DNA of 64,000 nt, taken from contig VRUI01000002.1 in the NCBI GenBank assembly GCA_019456225.1, positions 1 through 64,000 of the forward strand. The letters are read 5' to 3'. The translations under genes were made by a program, and so were the position numbers. This document shows, piece after piece, positions 36,197 through 45,700 of this stretch (positions are counted from its first letter, which is position 1; each line of letters begins with the position of its first letter). The notes under the pieces are model-generated. The model ran no database searches and was not told the DNA's origin. It was given only the letters and a program-made list of their open reading frames with translations. This DNA comes from Planctomycetota bacterium (lineage in GTDB: Bacteria; Planctomycetota; Phycisphaerae; Sedimentisphaerales; Anaerohalosphaeraceae).

Positions 36197-37072
36197 TTAC
36201 GACTTATTTATTTTCGCTGCAAGGTCTATTATGAATTTTTTCATGTCTGTCGCCATGTCATCACGCTTAAGGGCAAACTCTACGTTCGTTTTCACGAAAC
36301 CCTTTTTATTTCCAATATCGCATCTTTGGCCGTCAAGGATCAGCCCGTACATCCGGTGCTCTTTTACCATGAGCCTCATCGCGTCGGTGATCTGAATCTC
36401 GCCGCCTTTGCCGGGTTTGGTTCGGCTTAGATAGTCGAATATTTCCGGCGTAAATATGTAACGGCTGGCGATGACGAGATTTGACGGTGCTTCGTCAACC
36501 GGCGGTTTTTCCACGAAGTCGTTTACACTGTAAAGCCGCTCGGTCTCTTCGTTTCCGTCTATTACCCCGTACGAACTCACTCTTGACGGGTCCACACGTT
36601 CAAGCAGTACAACCGATTTCCCATGCTCGTTGAAGACATCGACAAGCTGTTTAACAGCAGGCACCTTTGAATCGATCACAGTATCGCCAAGCAGTACGGC
36701 AAAAGGCTCGTCGTTTACATGGTGCCGCCCGCAATAGATCGCATCGCCAAGCCCTTTCATCTCCTTCTGCCAGACAAAGTGGATGTCAGCGAGGTCGGAA
36801 ATTTCCCGCACAAGTTTAAGCTCGGCGTCTTTGCCTTTGCCGGCAAGCTGGGATTCCAGCTGAAAGCTCCTGTCGAAATGTTCCTCGATGGCTCGCTTGC
36901 CCTTGCCGATAATCATAAGAATATCCGTCAGTCCCGCCGCCGCCGCTTCTTCGACGACATACTGAATAACCGGAGTATCGACGATAGGAAGCATCTCTTT
37001 AGGTTGTGACTTCGTCGCCGGCAAAAACCGGGTTCCAAAACCCGCCGCCGGAATAACCGCTTTTTTTATCAT
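36197..37072 (-). CDS. galU: UTP-glucose-1-phosphate uridylyltransferase (GalU family)
   Basis: 291 aa nucleotidyltransferase. KKAVIPAAGFGTRFLPATKS, PKEMLPIVDTPVIQYVVEEA, FAVLLGDTVID and GGEIQITDAM are GalU signatures. Makes UDP-glucose. Its ATG overlaps the stop of the glucuronokinase-like gene by four bases, so it may also, or instead, activate the product of that kinase (a sugar-1-phosphate such as GlcA-1-P). Confidence 0.94.
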   Translation of the reverse strand: MIKKAVIPAAGFGTRFLPATKSQPKEMLPIVDTPVIQYVVEEAAAAGLTDILMIIGKGKRAIEEHFDRSFQLESQLAGKGKDAELKLVREISDLADIHFVWQKEMKGLGDAIYCGRHHVNDEPFAVLLGDTVIDSKVPAVKQLVDVFNEHGKSVVLLERVDPSRVSSYGVIDGNEETERLYSVNDFVEKPPVDEAPSNLVIASRYIFTPEIFDYLSRTKPGKGGEIQITDAMRLMVKEHRMYGLILDGQRCDIGNKKGFVKTNVEFALKRDDMATDMKKFIIDLAAKINKS

Positions 37073-38067
37073 GATACTATCTTAGGCTTAATAACTTTTA
37101 TACCAATCTTTGCCATTTTGGCTTTTAGAGCGTTAAACATCTTCTGGTCCTTATACGTTCCCACTATCGCACCGCCGGAGCCTGTAAACTTGGCGCTTGC
37201 GCCGGCCTGCCTGGCCGTCTTTACCATTAGCAGATTATCGAAACTCATACGGTAAAGTTTTTCCCTGCGGTCAAAATTTGCGTCAATTAACTTAGATGCC
37301 TTATCCAGCTGGCCGCTTTCAATACTTTTGCGGAACTTGTCGGCAAGCGAGGCCCAATAGCCCATAGCATTTACTACCGCTTTTTCGCCACGGTCAAAAC
37401 GGTCGCGGATATTGTTATGAAAAACTTCTGTCGGCTCGCCGAGGTCGGCGGTATAGGCGACGTACAGCTTTGGAAGCAATTTGACATCCAGGTTGTCATA
37501 CTGCCCGTACCCTCGAGAGTCCATAAGCTTTTTGTTAAAGTCCATATAGACCAGGCCCTGGTAAACCTGAACAACGCGATCCTGAAGACCGGCCATTATA
37601 TGCAGTTCGTCAATCTCTGCCGAAAGAATAAGGTTAGCCTGTGTAAACTTTGGTATGCTTACGCCGTAAAAAGCCATCAAAGCTCGCAGGCACGCGGTGA
37701 TGATCGCACTGGATCCGGCAAGCCCGAGGCCATGCGGAATGTCCGAGCTGTAGCGGATCGTAAAATTCTTTTTATGAAGCTCGATCTGATTTTCATCACA
37801 ATAATCGTAAAATCGCTTGATGGTAGCCTTTAGAAGCCTGATCCCGCCGTAGTAACCGTGCAGCCTGACATCGTTAACCAGGTCGTCGATGCTGGAGAAA
37901 TACGACTCGTCTTTTTCGCTGGGGTCAATTTCAAGTTCCGGCGATTCAAAAAGAACAACCTCCGCTGCAAAATTACCAAACGTAAAAGAAATTGTCTTTC
38001 CAAAATAACCATCCGAGGGGTTGCCTATCAAACCAACTCGCGGATAAGCTTTCTGACGTATAATCAT
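37069..38067 (-). CDS. GHMP kinase, glucuronokinase-like
   Basis: 332 aa. N-terminal PRVGLIGNPSDGYFGKTISF closely resembles plant glucuronokinase. Motif 2 (ATP loop) is IPHGLGLAGSSAIITAC and motif 3 is AKFTGSGGAIVGTY. Expected to phosphorylate a sugar at C1, here likely glucuronate to GlcA-1-phosphate. The four-base overlap with a UDP-sugar pyrophosphorylase gene and the neighbouring UDP-glucose dehydrogenase and UDP-GlcA epimerase genes support a role in UDP-glucuronate supply. A heptose or other sugar kinase is the alternative. Confidence 0.83.
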   Translation of the reverse strand: MIIRQKAYPRVGLIGNPSDGYFGKTISFTFGNFAAEVVLFESPELEIDPSEKDESYFSSIDDLVNDVRLHGYYGGIRLLKATIKRFYDYCDENQIELHKKNFTIRYSSDIPHGLGLAGSSAIITACLRALMAFYGVSIPKFTQANLILSAEIDELHIMAGLQDRVVQVYQGLVYMDFNKKLMDSRGYGQYDNLDVKLLPKLYVAYTADLGEPTEVFHNNIRDRFDRGEKAVVNAMGYWASLADKFRKSIESGQLDKASKLIDANFDRREKLYRMSFDNLLMVKTARQAGASAKFTGSGGAIVGTYKDQKMFNALKAKMAKIGIKVIKPKIVS

Positions 38068-38107
38068 ATAGATCCCAAAAAAATAATTAAACCACTATCG
38101 CCGGCAC

Positions 38108-39433
38108 TCAGGCTTTTCGTCTATCCTTAACTTGCTGCCGGCCGATGCAATGATACTCGACCCCCTGCTTGGCCACATAACCCGGGTCGTAGAGGTTTCT
38201 TCCATCGAAGATCAGCGGGGTATTCAGCTTTGATTTAATATCCTCAAAGTCCGGCGTCCTGAATTCCTGCCAGTCGGTCAGTATCACTAAAGCGTCGGCC
38301 CCAACGAGAATGTCGTAGGCGTTTTGCCCCATCTCTATGCAATCGCCGATCTCGGCCTTTGCATTTTCCATCGCTTCCGGGTCGTAGGCGGTAACCTTCA
38401 TGCCCGCGTCAAGAAAACGCTGAACGCATCGTATAGCCGGTGACTCGCGAACGTCATCGGTCCTCGCCTTAAAGGCCATCCCCCACACCGCAAGTTTTAT
38501 CTCTTTGCCGGCGTCCTTATAATAGTCGCAGACTTTATTGGCGAACCTTTCATGCTGATCATAGTTTGCCTGCTGAACAGCGGCGGCGATCGTCATATCC
38601 ATCCCCTGCTCTTTTCCCATGTGGATAAGTGCTTTTACATCCTTGGGGAAACAACTTCCGCCGTAGCCTAGACCGGCGAATAGAAACGCGTTGCCGATCC
38701 GCGAATCGCTGCCAATGCCGGAGCGAACATTTTCGATATCAGCGCCGAACTTGTCGCATAAAACGCTAAGCTCGTTCATGAACGATATTCTTGTCGCAAG
38801 CATCGTGTTGGCCGCGTACTTGGCCATCTCGGCACTGGCCGGGTCCATCGTTATCAGCCTGCTTCGCTTCCGCATGAACGGAGCATAAAGCTGCTTCATG
38901 ATCTCCATCACAGCCGGGGTATTCGTGCCGATTATCACACGGTCCGGCTTCATAAAATCTTCGACCGCAGAGCCTTCTTTGAGGAACTCCGGGTTGCTTA
39001 CATAATCAAACGGAACTTCCGTGCGTGCCGAGATTATCTCGCTGACTTTTTTGTGCGTCCCAACCGGAACGGTGCTCTTGGTCACTATTATTCTATAACT
39101 GTCCATGACATCTGCGATCTGCTCGGAGACTTTCAAAACGGCAGAGATATCAGCAGACCCATCGGCGGCGCTTGGAGTGCCAACGCCGATAAAGACGACC
39201 AGCGAATTATCTATGCCTTCTTTCAGGTCCGTCGTAAACGTAAGCCGCCCGCCCGCTTCGTTGCGCTTTACGATTTCTGTAAGACCAGGCTCATAGATAG
39301 GGATAATCCCATTCTTAAGGGCCTCGATCTTTTTCGGATCGTTATCAACACAGACAACATGGTTACCGCCGTCAGCCAAACAAGCCGCCGCAACAAGACC
39401 AACATATCCAACACCAACTACCGCAACTTTCAT
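38108..39433 (-). CDS. ugd: UDP-glucose 6-dehydrogenase
   Basis: 441 aa. VGVGYVGLVAAACLADGG (NAD), TKSTVPVGTHKKVSE, EFLKEGSAVEDFMKPDR, and the catalytic Cys in LGYGGSCFPKDVKALI define the UDP-glucose/GDP-mannose dehydrogenase family in its UDP-glucose form. C-terminal domain with MAFKARTDDVRESPAI. Produces UDP-glucuronate. AAAGGA precedes the ATG. 40 bp upstream of the GHMP kinase gene in the same direction. Confidence 0.94.
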   Translation of the reverse strand: MKVAVVGVGYVGLVAAACLADGGNHVVCVDNDPKKIEALKNGIIPIYEPGLTEIVKRNEAGGRLTFTTDLKEGIDNSLVVFIGVGTPSAADGSADISAVLKVSEQIADVMDSYRIIVTKSTVPVGTHKKVSEIISARTEVPFDYVSNPEFLKEGSAVEDFMKPDRVIIGTNTPAVMEIMKQLYAPFMRKRSRLITMDPASAEMAKYAANTMLATRISFMNELSVLCDKFGADIENVRSGIGSDSRIGNAFLFAGLGYGGSCFPKDVKALIHMGKEQGMDMTIAAAVQQANYDQHERFANKVCDYYKDAGKEIKLAVWGMAFKARTDDVRESPAIRCVQRFLDAGMKVTAYDPEAMENAKAEIGDCIEMGQNAYDILVGADALVILTDWQEFRTPDFEDIKSKLNTPLIFDGRNLYDPGYVAKQGVEYHCIGRQQVKDRRKA

Positions 39434-39437
39434 ATAC

Positions 39438-40958
39438 TTATCCTTTCGGTTTTTTACCTGCTATTTTATATACCGGACCTGACTTAACGAAATCGTAATT
39501 ATCCAAAATAAAACCCGGGCAATAGCCCTTCTGGGCAGAAACAACATATACTGATCTTTCTTCAAGAAGTTCATCCAGCGTTTCTGCGGTGACAAAGTCC
39601 ATCGGACTCTTATAGCCACCATGCTCGGAAATAACTTTGACATCCTTTCTAAGCCCCGATACCTCCTGTTCATACCAGAGGGCATAAACCGTCGTCCCGT
39701 CAGCGATAATTACGCTATCCTCATCGACCGAATTAAGTGCCGCTTCAACAAAACGTCCAGGCTGGTTATTGCCTCTCTGCCAAGGCCGTAAGAAGAAAGC
39801 GTACTCGTTGCGATACGGGATCTGACGCTTTGTCCCCAGGCTGACTTTCATTCGCTCGGCAACTATTGGAACCGCAATGTAAGCCGGTATCGGCAACAGT
39901 GAAAAAATTACTATCGCATAAGGGATATATTTATTTTGAAAACGCTCAATGAACCCCTGACAGCCGACCCCAATGAAGACGCTTGCCACGCAGTAAAACG
40001 GAATAAAAAAGGCATACCGGTCCGCGACCGTATATCGAAAAGCAAATATGAAAAATATCGCCGTCATCGCGGCGAGCATATTTGCGAAAGCCCTGTATTT
40101 CATTATTTTGTAGAGTCCTAACAGGCCGGCAAAGAACAGCAGAATATTCGGCGTTGGAAAATTCAGCCCGAAAAACATAAAGTTCTGCTTTACGATCGTA
40201 CTGTTTAAAGCGGCATTAAGAACCTCATCGCTGTACGAAATGCCGAATAAAGCTGAACGCATTGTCGCTAAAAAATCGCCTGTAGCTATCAACTCCCGAA
40301 CAATCAGAACTTCATAAGGCAAACACCCGGCTATCCAAAGCAGGGCCATCAGCGATAGCTGTCTAAGCTTTAGTTCCCTACTGTAAATTAATACTGCCGC
40401 CATCACAACATAACATGCCAGCGGCAATGTCCCCAGCATATGATTGGAGACCGAAAGCCCATTGAAAAAGGCAAGCAGATAGAGAAAGCCAACCTTTTGA
40501 TCTTTAAAATACAAAAAAAGAAATATCAACTCTGCTGAAAAAATTGCCGTATAGAGAACATACGTCTCTGCGATGGCACTATGCTGCCAGAACGTCCATG
40601 AAAGGCAAAGAGTAATTCCACCAACGACAGCCGGAAGCAGCCGGCCCACAGCGAGCCTCAGCAGCAGAAAAATATTCGCCACCGTTATCGCCCCGCACAC
40701 AGACGATATCAGGTTTACGCGATGCCCAAATTCACCAAGCGGGATACTTTTCGCAGCTATTGCAATCAAATAATAAAGCGGATGGGCAAGTGCCAGCCCA
40801 AGGCCGCCTGCAATATCGTTATGCCAGAGGCGATACTGAATCATTCCGCTATCCTGCCACTGCGAACCGGGAGCGCAAGTAAACGCATAGAGGATCACCG
40901 AAGCACCAAAAACAAAAAAATAGCTTCGAACCAATTGTTTAGGAGAACATTCTTTCAA
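39438..40958 (-). CDS. DUF2723 family membrane protein
   Basis: About 506 aa. DUF2723 pattern near the N-terminus (QWQDSGMIQYRLWHNDIAGG, LGLALAHPLYYLIAIAAKSI), about eleven hydrophobic segments, and a soluble C-terminal part with DGTTVYALWYEQEVSGLR. The family resembles protein O-mannosyl/GT-C transferases, common in Planctomycetota and Bacteroidota; biochemistry unproven. The start is uncertain: TTG at 40958 with GAGG upstream is preferred; a TTG at 41003 would translate through a hairpin repeat. Confidence 0.82.
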   Translation of the reverse strand: MKECSPKQLVRSYFFVFGASVILYAFTCAPGSQWQDSGMIQYRLWHNDIAGGLGLALAHPLYYLIAIAAKSIPLGEFGHRVNLISSVCGAITVANIFLLLRLAVGRLLPAVVGGITLCLSWTFWQHSAIAETYVLYTAIFSAELIFLFLYFKDQKVGFLYLLAFFNGLSVSNHMLGTLPLACYVVMAAVLIYSRELKLRQLSLMALLWIAGCLPYEVLIVRELIATGDFLATMRSALFGISYSDEVLNAALNSTIVKQNFMFFGLNFPTPNILLFFAGLLGLYKIMKYRAFANMLAAMTAIFFIFAFRYTVADRYAFFIPFYCVASVFIGVGCQGFIERFQNKYIPYAIVIFSLLPIPAYIAVPIVAERMKVSLGTKRQIPYRNEYAFFLRPWQRGNNQPGRFVEAALNSVDEDSVIIADGTTVYALWYEQEVSGLRKDVKVISEHGGYKSPMDFVTAETLDELLEERSVYVVSAQKGYCPGFILDNYDFVKSGPVYKIAGKKPKG

Positions 40959-40969
40959 TAAAACAGCCT

Positions 40970-41092
40970 CGGCCAAAGGCCGAATCAAACAACTATCGAC
41001 CAACGACTAAAAACTAACGACTAGTAAGCCTCGGCCTTGGGGCCGAATCCTCAAATAATCAATAATAATTTTCATACTGACCTTTGGTCAGT
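40970..41092. repeat. Heptamer array (CGACTAA) between three hairpins
   Basis: Hairpin CGGCC-AAA-GGCCG (40970-40982) with tail AATC. Then five heptamers CAACTAT, CGACCAA, CGACTAA, AAACTAA, CGACTAG (40990-41024). Then hairpin TCGGCC-TTGG-GGCCGA (41031-41046) again with tail ATCCTCAAA, and finally ACTGACC-TTT-GGTCAGT (41076-41092). The last shares its arm with the palindrome at 57141-57164. Confidence 0.78.
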
Positions 41093-41709
41093 TTGAACAG
41101 ACTCCGTCCCCGTCGGGCGCAGCAAAAGTGGGCGTAAACCCGCCAAACCCGAGAAAAATACACATCTCGTTTGTCTATCTATCGGCAATAATAAGCCAAA
41201 ATTATACAAGTTCCGGCGTGTATTTAATAATAATAGGACAATAATCTACCCTATAAGAAAACCGCAGGACCCATAAAAAGCTCATTGTAGCAACGCCAAA
41301 TCAAGATAGCAAACACCAAGGGCTACAAAGTCTCATAAAAACAAGCCCGCCAGAATTGATAGCTGCAGATAAAGGAAGAAGAGGAAAACAACAGAGATTT
41401 CATTCTAGTGCTGCGAAAATTTGAGAACATGCAAAATCAAAAACGCCCCAAAAACCGGTCGGCCCAGTTTCCAGGCATTTTATGCCGACAATTAATCTAT
41501 CAGAGTTCAAAATAATTCGCTGCAAAGTGTGCCCATACCGCCTGCGGCAAAGCCAAAGAATACGCCCCCCAAACAGGCATAAAAGGAGCAATGCTAAAAT
41601 TCATAGAAAAGGCACTAGTAGACGTCAGAACCTTTTAGCTCTCAAGAATTCTAATTTCGCACCCACAACCCGTCACTTTCGCACTTTCAAACGTTTTATT
41701 TCACACGTC
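41093..41709. other. Gene-free spacer
   Basis: No credible intact gene. The sequence GACTCCGTCCCCGT (41099-41112) also occurs at 31773-31786. A short open stretch around 41530-41638 on the plus strand (reading CAHTACGKAKEYAPQTGIKG then a C-terminus VDVRTF) looks protein-like but has no start and is unassigned. Iterated words GTCACTTTC/GCACTTTC begin at 41672. Confidence 0.5.
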
Positions 41710-41719
41710 TTATTTCACA
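41692..41719. repeat. 14-bp tandem iteration CGTTTTATTTCACA
   Basis: Two units, CGTTTTATTTCACA and CGTCTTATTTCACA, i.e. four heptamer-length steps, preceded by GTCACTTTCGCACTTTC (41672-41688). The reverse complement words GTGCGAAAGTG and GTGTGAAA occur at 3262-3292. It overlaps the end of the phosphodiesterase pseudogene. Confidence 0.6.
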
Positions 41720-42525
41720 CCACCCACACATGCCTTCAAAAACCGCCCTGCATCCATAACGGTAGGCTTATCAGTCAGATCGCCTGGTGTCTCCCTTTAC
41801 AAGCAAAAACGCGTCGTCGAGGGTATGCTTACCCGTAAACGGACCCTTGCCCGTAAGCTGCGTCGAAGCCATAGTGCCTTTAAGGTTAACGCCGCTTTCG
41901 GCGATCAGCACAAGGTCAGCTGCCTCATCGACATACGGCCCGGAGTAGATTTCCTCTTTCCGGTAAATATGTTTAATAGCTTTTTTTCCATCGACTTCAA
42001 CCTCAGAGAAAATCGCAATAAGTTCTTCAACCACCGCTTCTTTATCTTCCGGTGCGACACTGTCTTCCGGATACTTGCCTTTTTCATTAACAAATATCCT
42101 GCCCGGATCAAGAGCGAATGCCTTTGTACCGAACGCGATATTGGTAAGATTGGCATCAGTTCCAGGATTGAATTTGAGCAATCCATTATCCATAAGAAGT
42201 CGGTTAACAAAGAACTCCGTCTCGAGCCCTTCAAACCCATGATCCGACATCATCACAAGCGTATCGTCTTCACCAAGATCAGCCGCGATCTCACCGATAA
42301 CAACATCGATCTTACGGAAATGGTCTACAAACTGCTTATGGTACTGATGATTGTCATCGGCATACGCGCTCCACAGAAAATGCATCAGCCTGTCGGTGCC
42401 GGTAAAGACAAGCATGAAATTTTGCCACTGGACCTCTTTCCAAAGATAACGGCAAGGATTGAATTCTTTGTAAATATTTTGTAAAAAACCCCTTTGATAA
42501 TTTACAATACTTTTACTTTGTCATC
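41710..42525 (-). pseudogene. Alkaline-phosphatase-superfamily (type I phosphodiesterase-like) remnant
   Basis: The C-terminal half of a phosphodiesterase/nucleotide pyrophosphatase-like protein: FTGTDRLMHFLWSAYADDN (metal-ligand Asp/His), LVMMSDHGFEGL (Asp-His) and KGPFTGKHTLDDAFLLV (His). The frame 41771-42415 carries an ATG, but homology clearly continues upstream (about to 42525: FNPCRYLWKEVQWQNF) without a start. At the 3' side it shifts frame near 41782 into LTDKPTVMDAGRFLKAC, ending at 41710. N-terminal nucleophile domain missing, so a decayed gene. Confidence 0.78.
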
Positions 42526-42712
42526 GACTGCTTCTATTGTACTATATGTAACAGAATCGCGACTGCGCTATCGCACTTGACGATTCAGGTTTTTTAAGGA
42601 ACCGGCATTGTTTAATGGCTAACACATAACAATACACAAGTTCGATGCCGGAATAAATGAATTATTTTTTTTAACTGTTTAATTGTTAAATCTCAATTAA
42701 AGGAGGCCTAAA

Positions 42713-45700
42713 ATGCAGAGGCTATCAGGAAAACTATTATTCGCCGTTCTAATCGTAACATTTTGCTCCCACGTGTCCGCCCAGACTGACGCCGAAGCAG
42801 CATTCGACAAAGGTAAGGCCGCCTATGCAGGTGACCGCTTTGGTCAGGCAAGGGACCTGTTTACAAAAGCTTCACACACCGACAGGGCTAATCCGGAAGT
42901 ATTCCTCTGGCTCGGCAAGGCCCAGTACCAGCTTGGCTCTGTGGAAGAAGCGATCACCGCCTGGGTTAAAACGCTCAAACTGGCACCGGATGAACCTTAT
43001 GCAAAGAAGATGCTGGATGCTTTACGCGGCCAGACTGTCAAGATCGAGACCAGAATTACTCTTTTAGAAACAATGGTCGCAGAGAAACTGCTCAATTCGG
43101 CAAGGCAGCTTTATATCGAACTTCTCACCGAGAACACATTGACGAATGCACAGCGAGTCAATGTCAAGACACTCCAGGCAGGTTTGCTGCTGGCAAGGGG
43201 CGGCTATGAGTCTGCGCAGAAAACTGTTCAGGAACTTCTGCTTAAGTACCCGAAACTGGTAGATCGCTCAAAGACAACACTGCTGCTTGGCCAGGCAAAA
43301 ATGAAGATGGGTAATTATAAGGAAGGATTGGCACTGCTAAAAAAAGTTGTTGCCGATTTTAAAGGCACATCGTCTGCGGCAACGGCGGAATATGAGATAA
43401 TCGTATTCAATCTGAACCAGTCTCCCGGTGCATCCGGCGCCAAAGAACTCTCGGCATGGATCAGTGCCAACCAAGCCCATTTGCACACACGAAAGGCGAT
43501 GGAATTGCTGATCAGGGTGTACATAGAGGCTTCCCGACAGGAAGGCAGACCCGCACCCGATTCCGAACTAAGTCCTATGGACAAGGCTGCATTGGCTGTA
43601 GCGAACGATTTGTTCAAGAGAACTATACGTACCGATGATGCACTAAAGCTGACGCAGCTAATGATATCGCAATTTGACAAGCAGTACTCCGTAAACGGGG
43701 CAAATACCGCGGCAATAACGGGTTGCCAGATGCTCCTTAAAGCACAGTTGCCCGCGTCCAGCCGTCTTCCGGCCCTAAAAGCAACGGCACGGTACAAAAC
43801 TCAGCTTGCACTTAAGCAACTGACCGCCAAGGCCAAAGCCGGAAAGCTCACCGATGGCCCACTGCCTGATTCCCTTGCAGCGGTCATTGCTATTTACGCG
43901 ACGATCAGCAAAGAATTCCCTGCCGAACCTATCTGGCGTAATCAGATCAACCTTGTCTCTCAAGTAAGCAGCCTTGAAGCATCAATGCCATTGTCGCCGA
44001 AGATCAGCGAACCGAGGTCCCCTTACACATGGGCCGTGCAGATCGCATTACAGGCTCTCAAGAATGCCACCGATAGCGAGGCCCTGGACATGACACGGCA
44101 AATGGTTTCCCATCTGGACAGATATTATTATAAGACAAAGCTTTATGCTGCAGCGCTCAACGGTTGTGAAGTTTGGTTAAAACAGCCACTACCGGCTTCG
44201 AGTCGTCTCCTCGCTCTAAAAACATCTGCTCAGTACAGAACTCGGCTTGCACTAAAGCAACTCGCTGCCAAGGCCAAAGCCGGCAAACTCGCCGCCGGTC
44301 CGCTGGACGATTCCCTTGCGGCAGTCGTCGCTACTTATGCGATAATCAGGAAAGAATTCCCCGCCGAACGAATTTGGCGAGATCAGGCAAAGTTAGCCGA
44401 CCTGGTTCGCAGTCTTGCATCGTCAACTGCCTGGCCGACCGACAAAACGCAACTAAAACCGTGTTACTCATGGTCGCTGGAAATCGTCCTGCCGGTTATA
44501 AAGGCCAAGGGCGATGTCAATACCTCGGCAGCGGTTACCTCAATAAACGTTGTCACAGCCATCATTGCTGACACTACAAGGCATCAGGGGCGTCAAACCT
44601 CTGCAAGAGGGATGACACTGGCAATTAACTCTGCCCTATTGAATGTGCTGACACCGGCCAACTCAAACTGGCCGACTGTTGTACTCAGGCAGGTTGACCT
44701 TCTTAATGCAGAATCCACTGCCGTCTTCGCGGATAATCTCTCAGCCGGGCGACCTGAAAAGAATGCAACTCTTACCGGCCATCAGAAGGAATTACTTTCC
44801 AGACTAACTGCACTCGTAAATCATCAAGTAAGCTATGGGCCAAAGGCCCTTGGAAAACTAAACGTCCACCTTCAGCCCTGGACCAACTACGCACACTACA
44901 AACTGGCCGAACAGGCATACACGCAATTAGCCGCAGCTCTACCTAAAGACCAGCAAACTCAGGCACAGCTTGCGATCGCTCAACTCTGGCGGCAGCAGGT
45001 ATTCAACGAACATAAACGCCTGACCAGTGCCGGACTCACCGTCCCGCGAAAGCTCGATGCGAACCTTGTAAAGGTGCTTAAACTATGCCATACCCTTCAG
45101 GGCCCACTCGATGAGAAAGACCCTCTTCTGGTCCATATCCGCACGCTACGGAACAGCATCGTTGCCCATTACAGGAATCTCGAATACTTCGATACCGTCG
45201 AAGAGGCTATGGGTCTAAAGACCGCCCAAAGCATACCGCTTGCCGACGCATACGCGGCTTTGCAGCTGGCCGACCTGAAATTTGACCTGGCCCAGCGAGA
45301 CCTCGCTTTGCTCTTAAAGCAATACAATGGCTCCGAGAAAATCGAATTGACGCCGGCATTCAAGACAGCGATCCAGGCCTATCAGAAATTCATCTCCGAC
45401 AGACCGACCAACCCACTGCGTAACAAGGCCCTGGCAGGTATGTTCCGCATCGCGGCGGTTTTCGAGAGGCACAAAGCTCACGACGCAGCATTCACTGTTT
45501 ACCGCGACTTTGCGGAATTCGCAGCAAAAGTTAAAGTCCTTTCCCAGGCTCGGCCGGCGGCGAGCAGTCCGCTTGAACGCGCCGTCCTGGCAGCGGCGAC
45601 CGCACTAGATGCCAAGGCTCGTCTGGCTCTGTCCAAACAGATAAAAGACGCCCGAAACCGGCCTTTCGTTCCCGCTAAGACCAGCGACGAGTTCGCCGCA

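Noticed and set aside
41482-41838. 118-codon plus-strand frame in the 41-kb spacer
   Set aside because: Its second half is antisense to the phosphodiesterase remnant and iterated repeats; no family signal.
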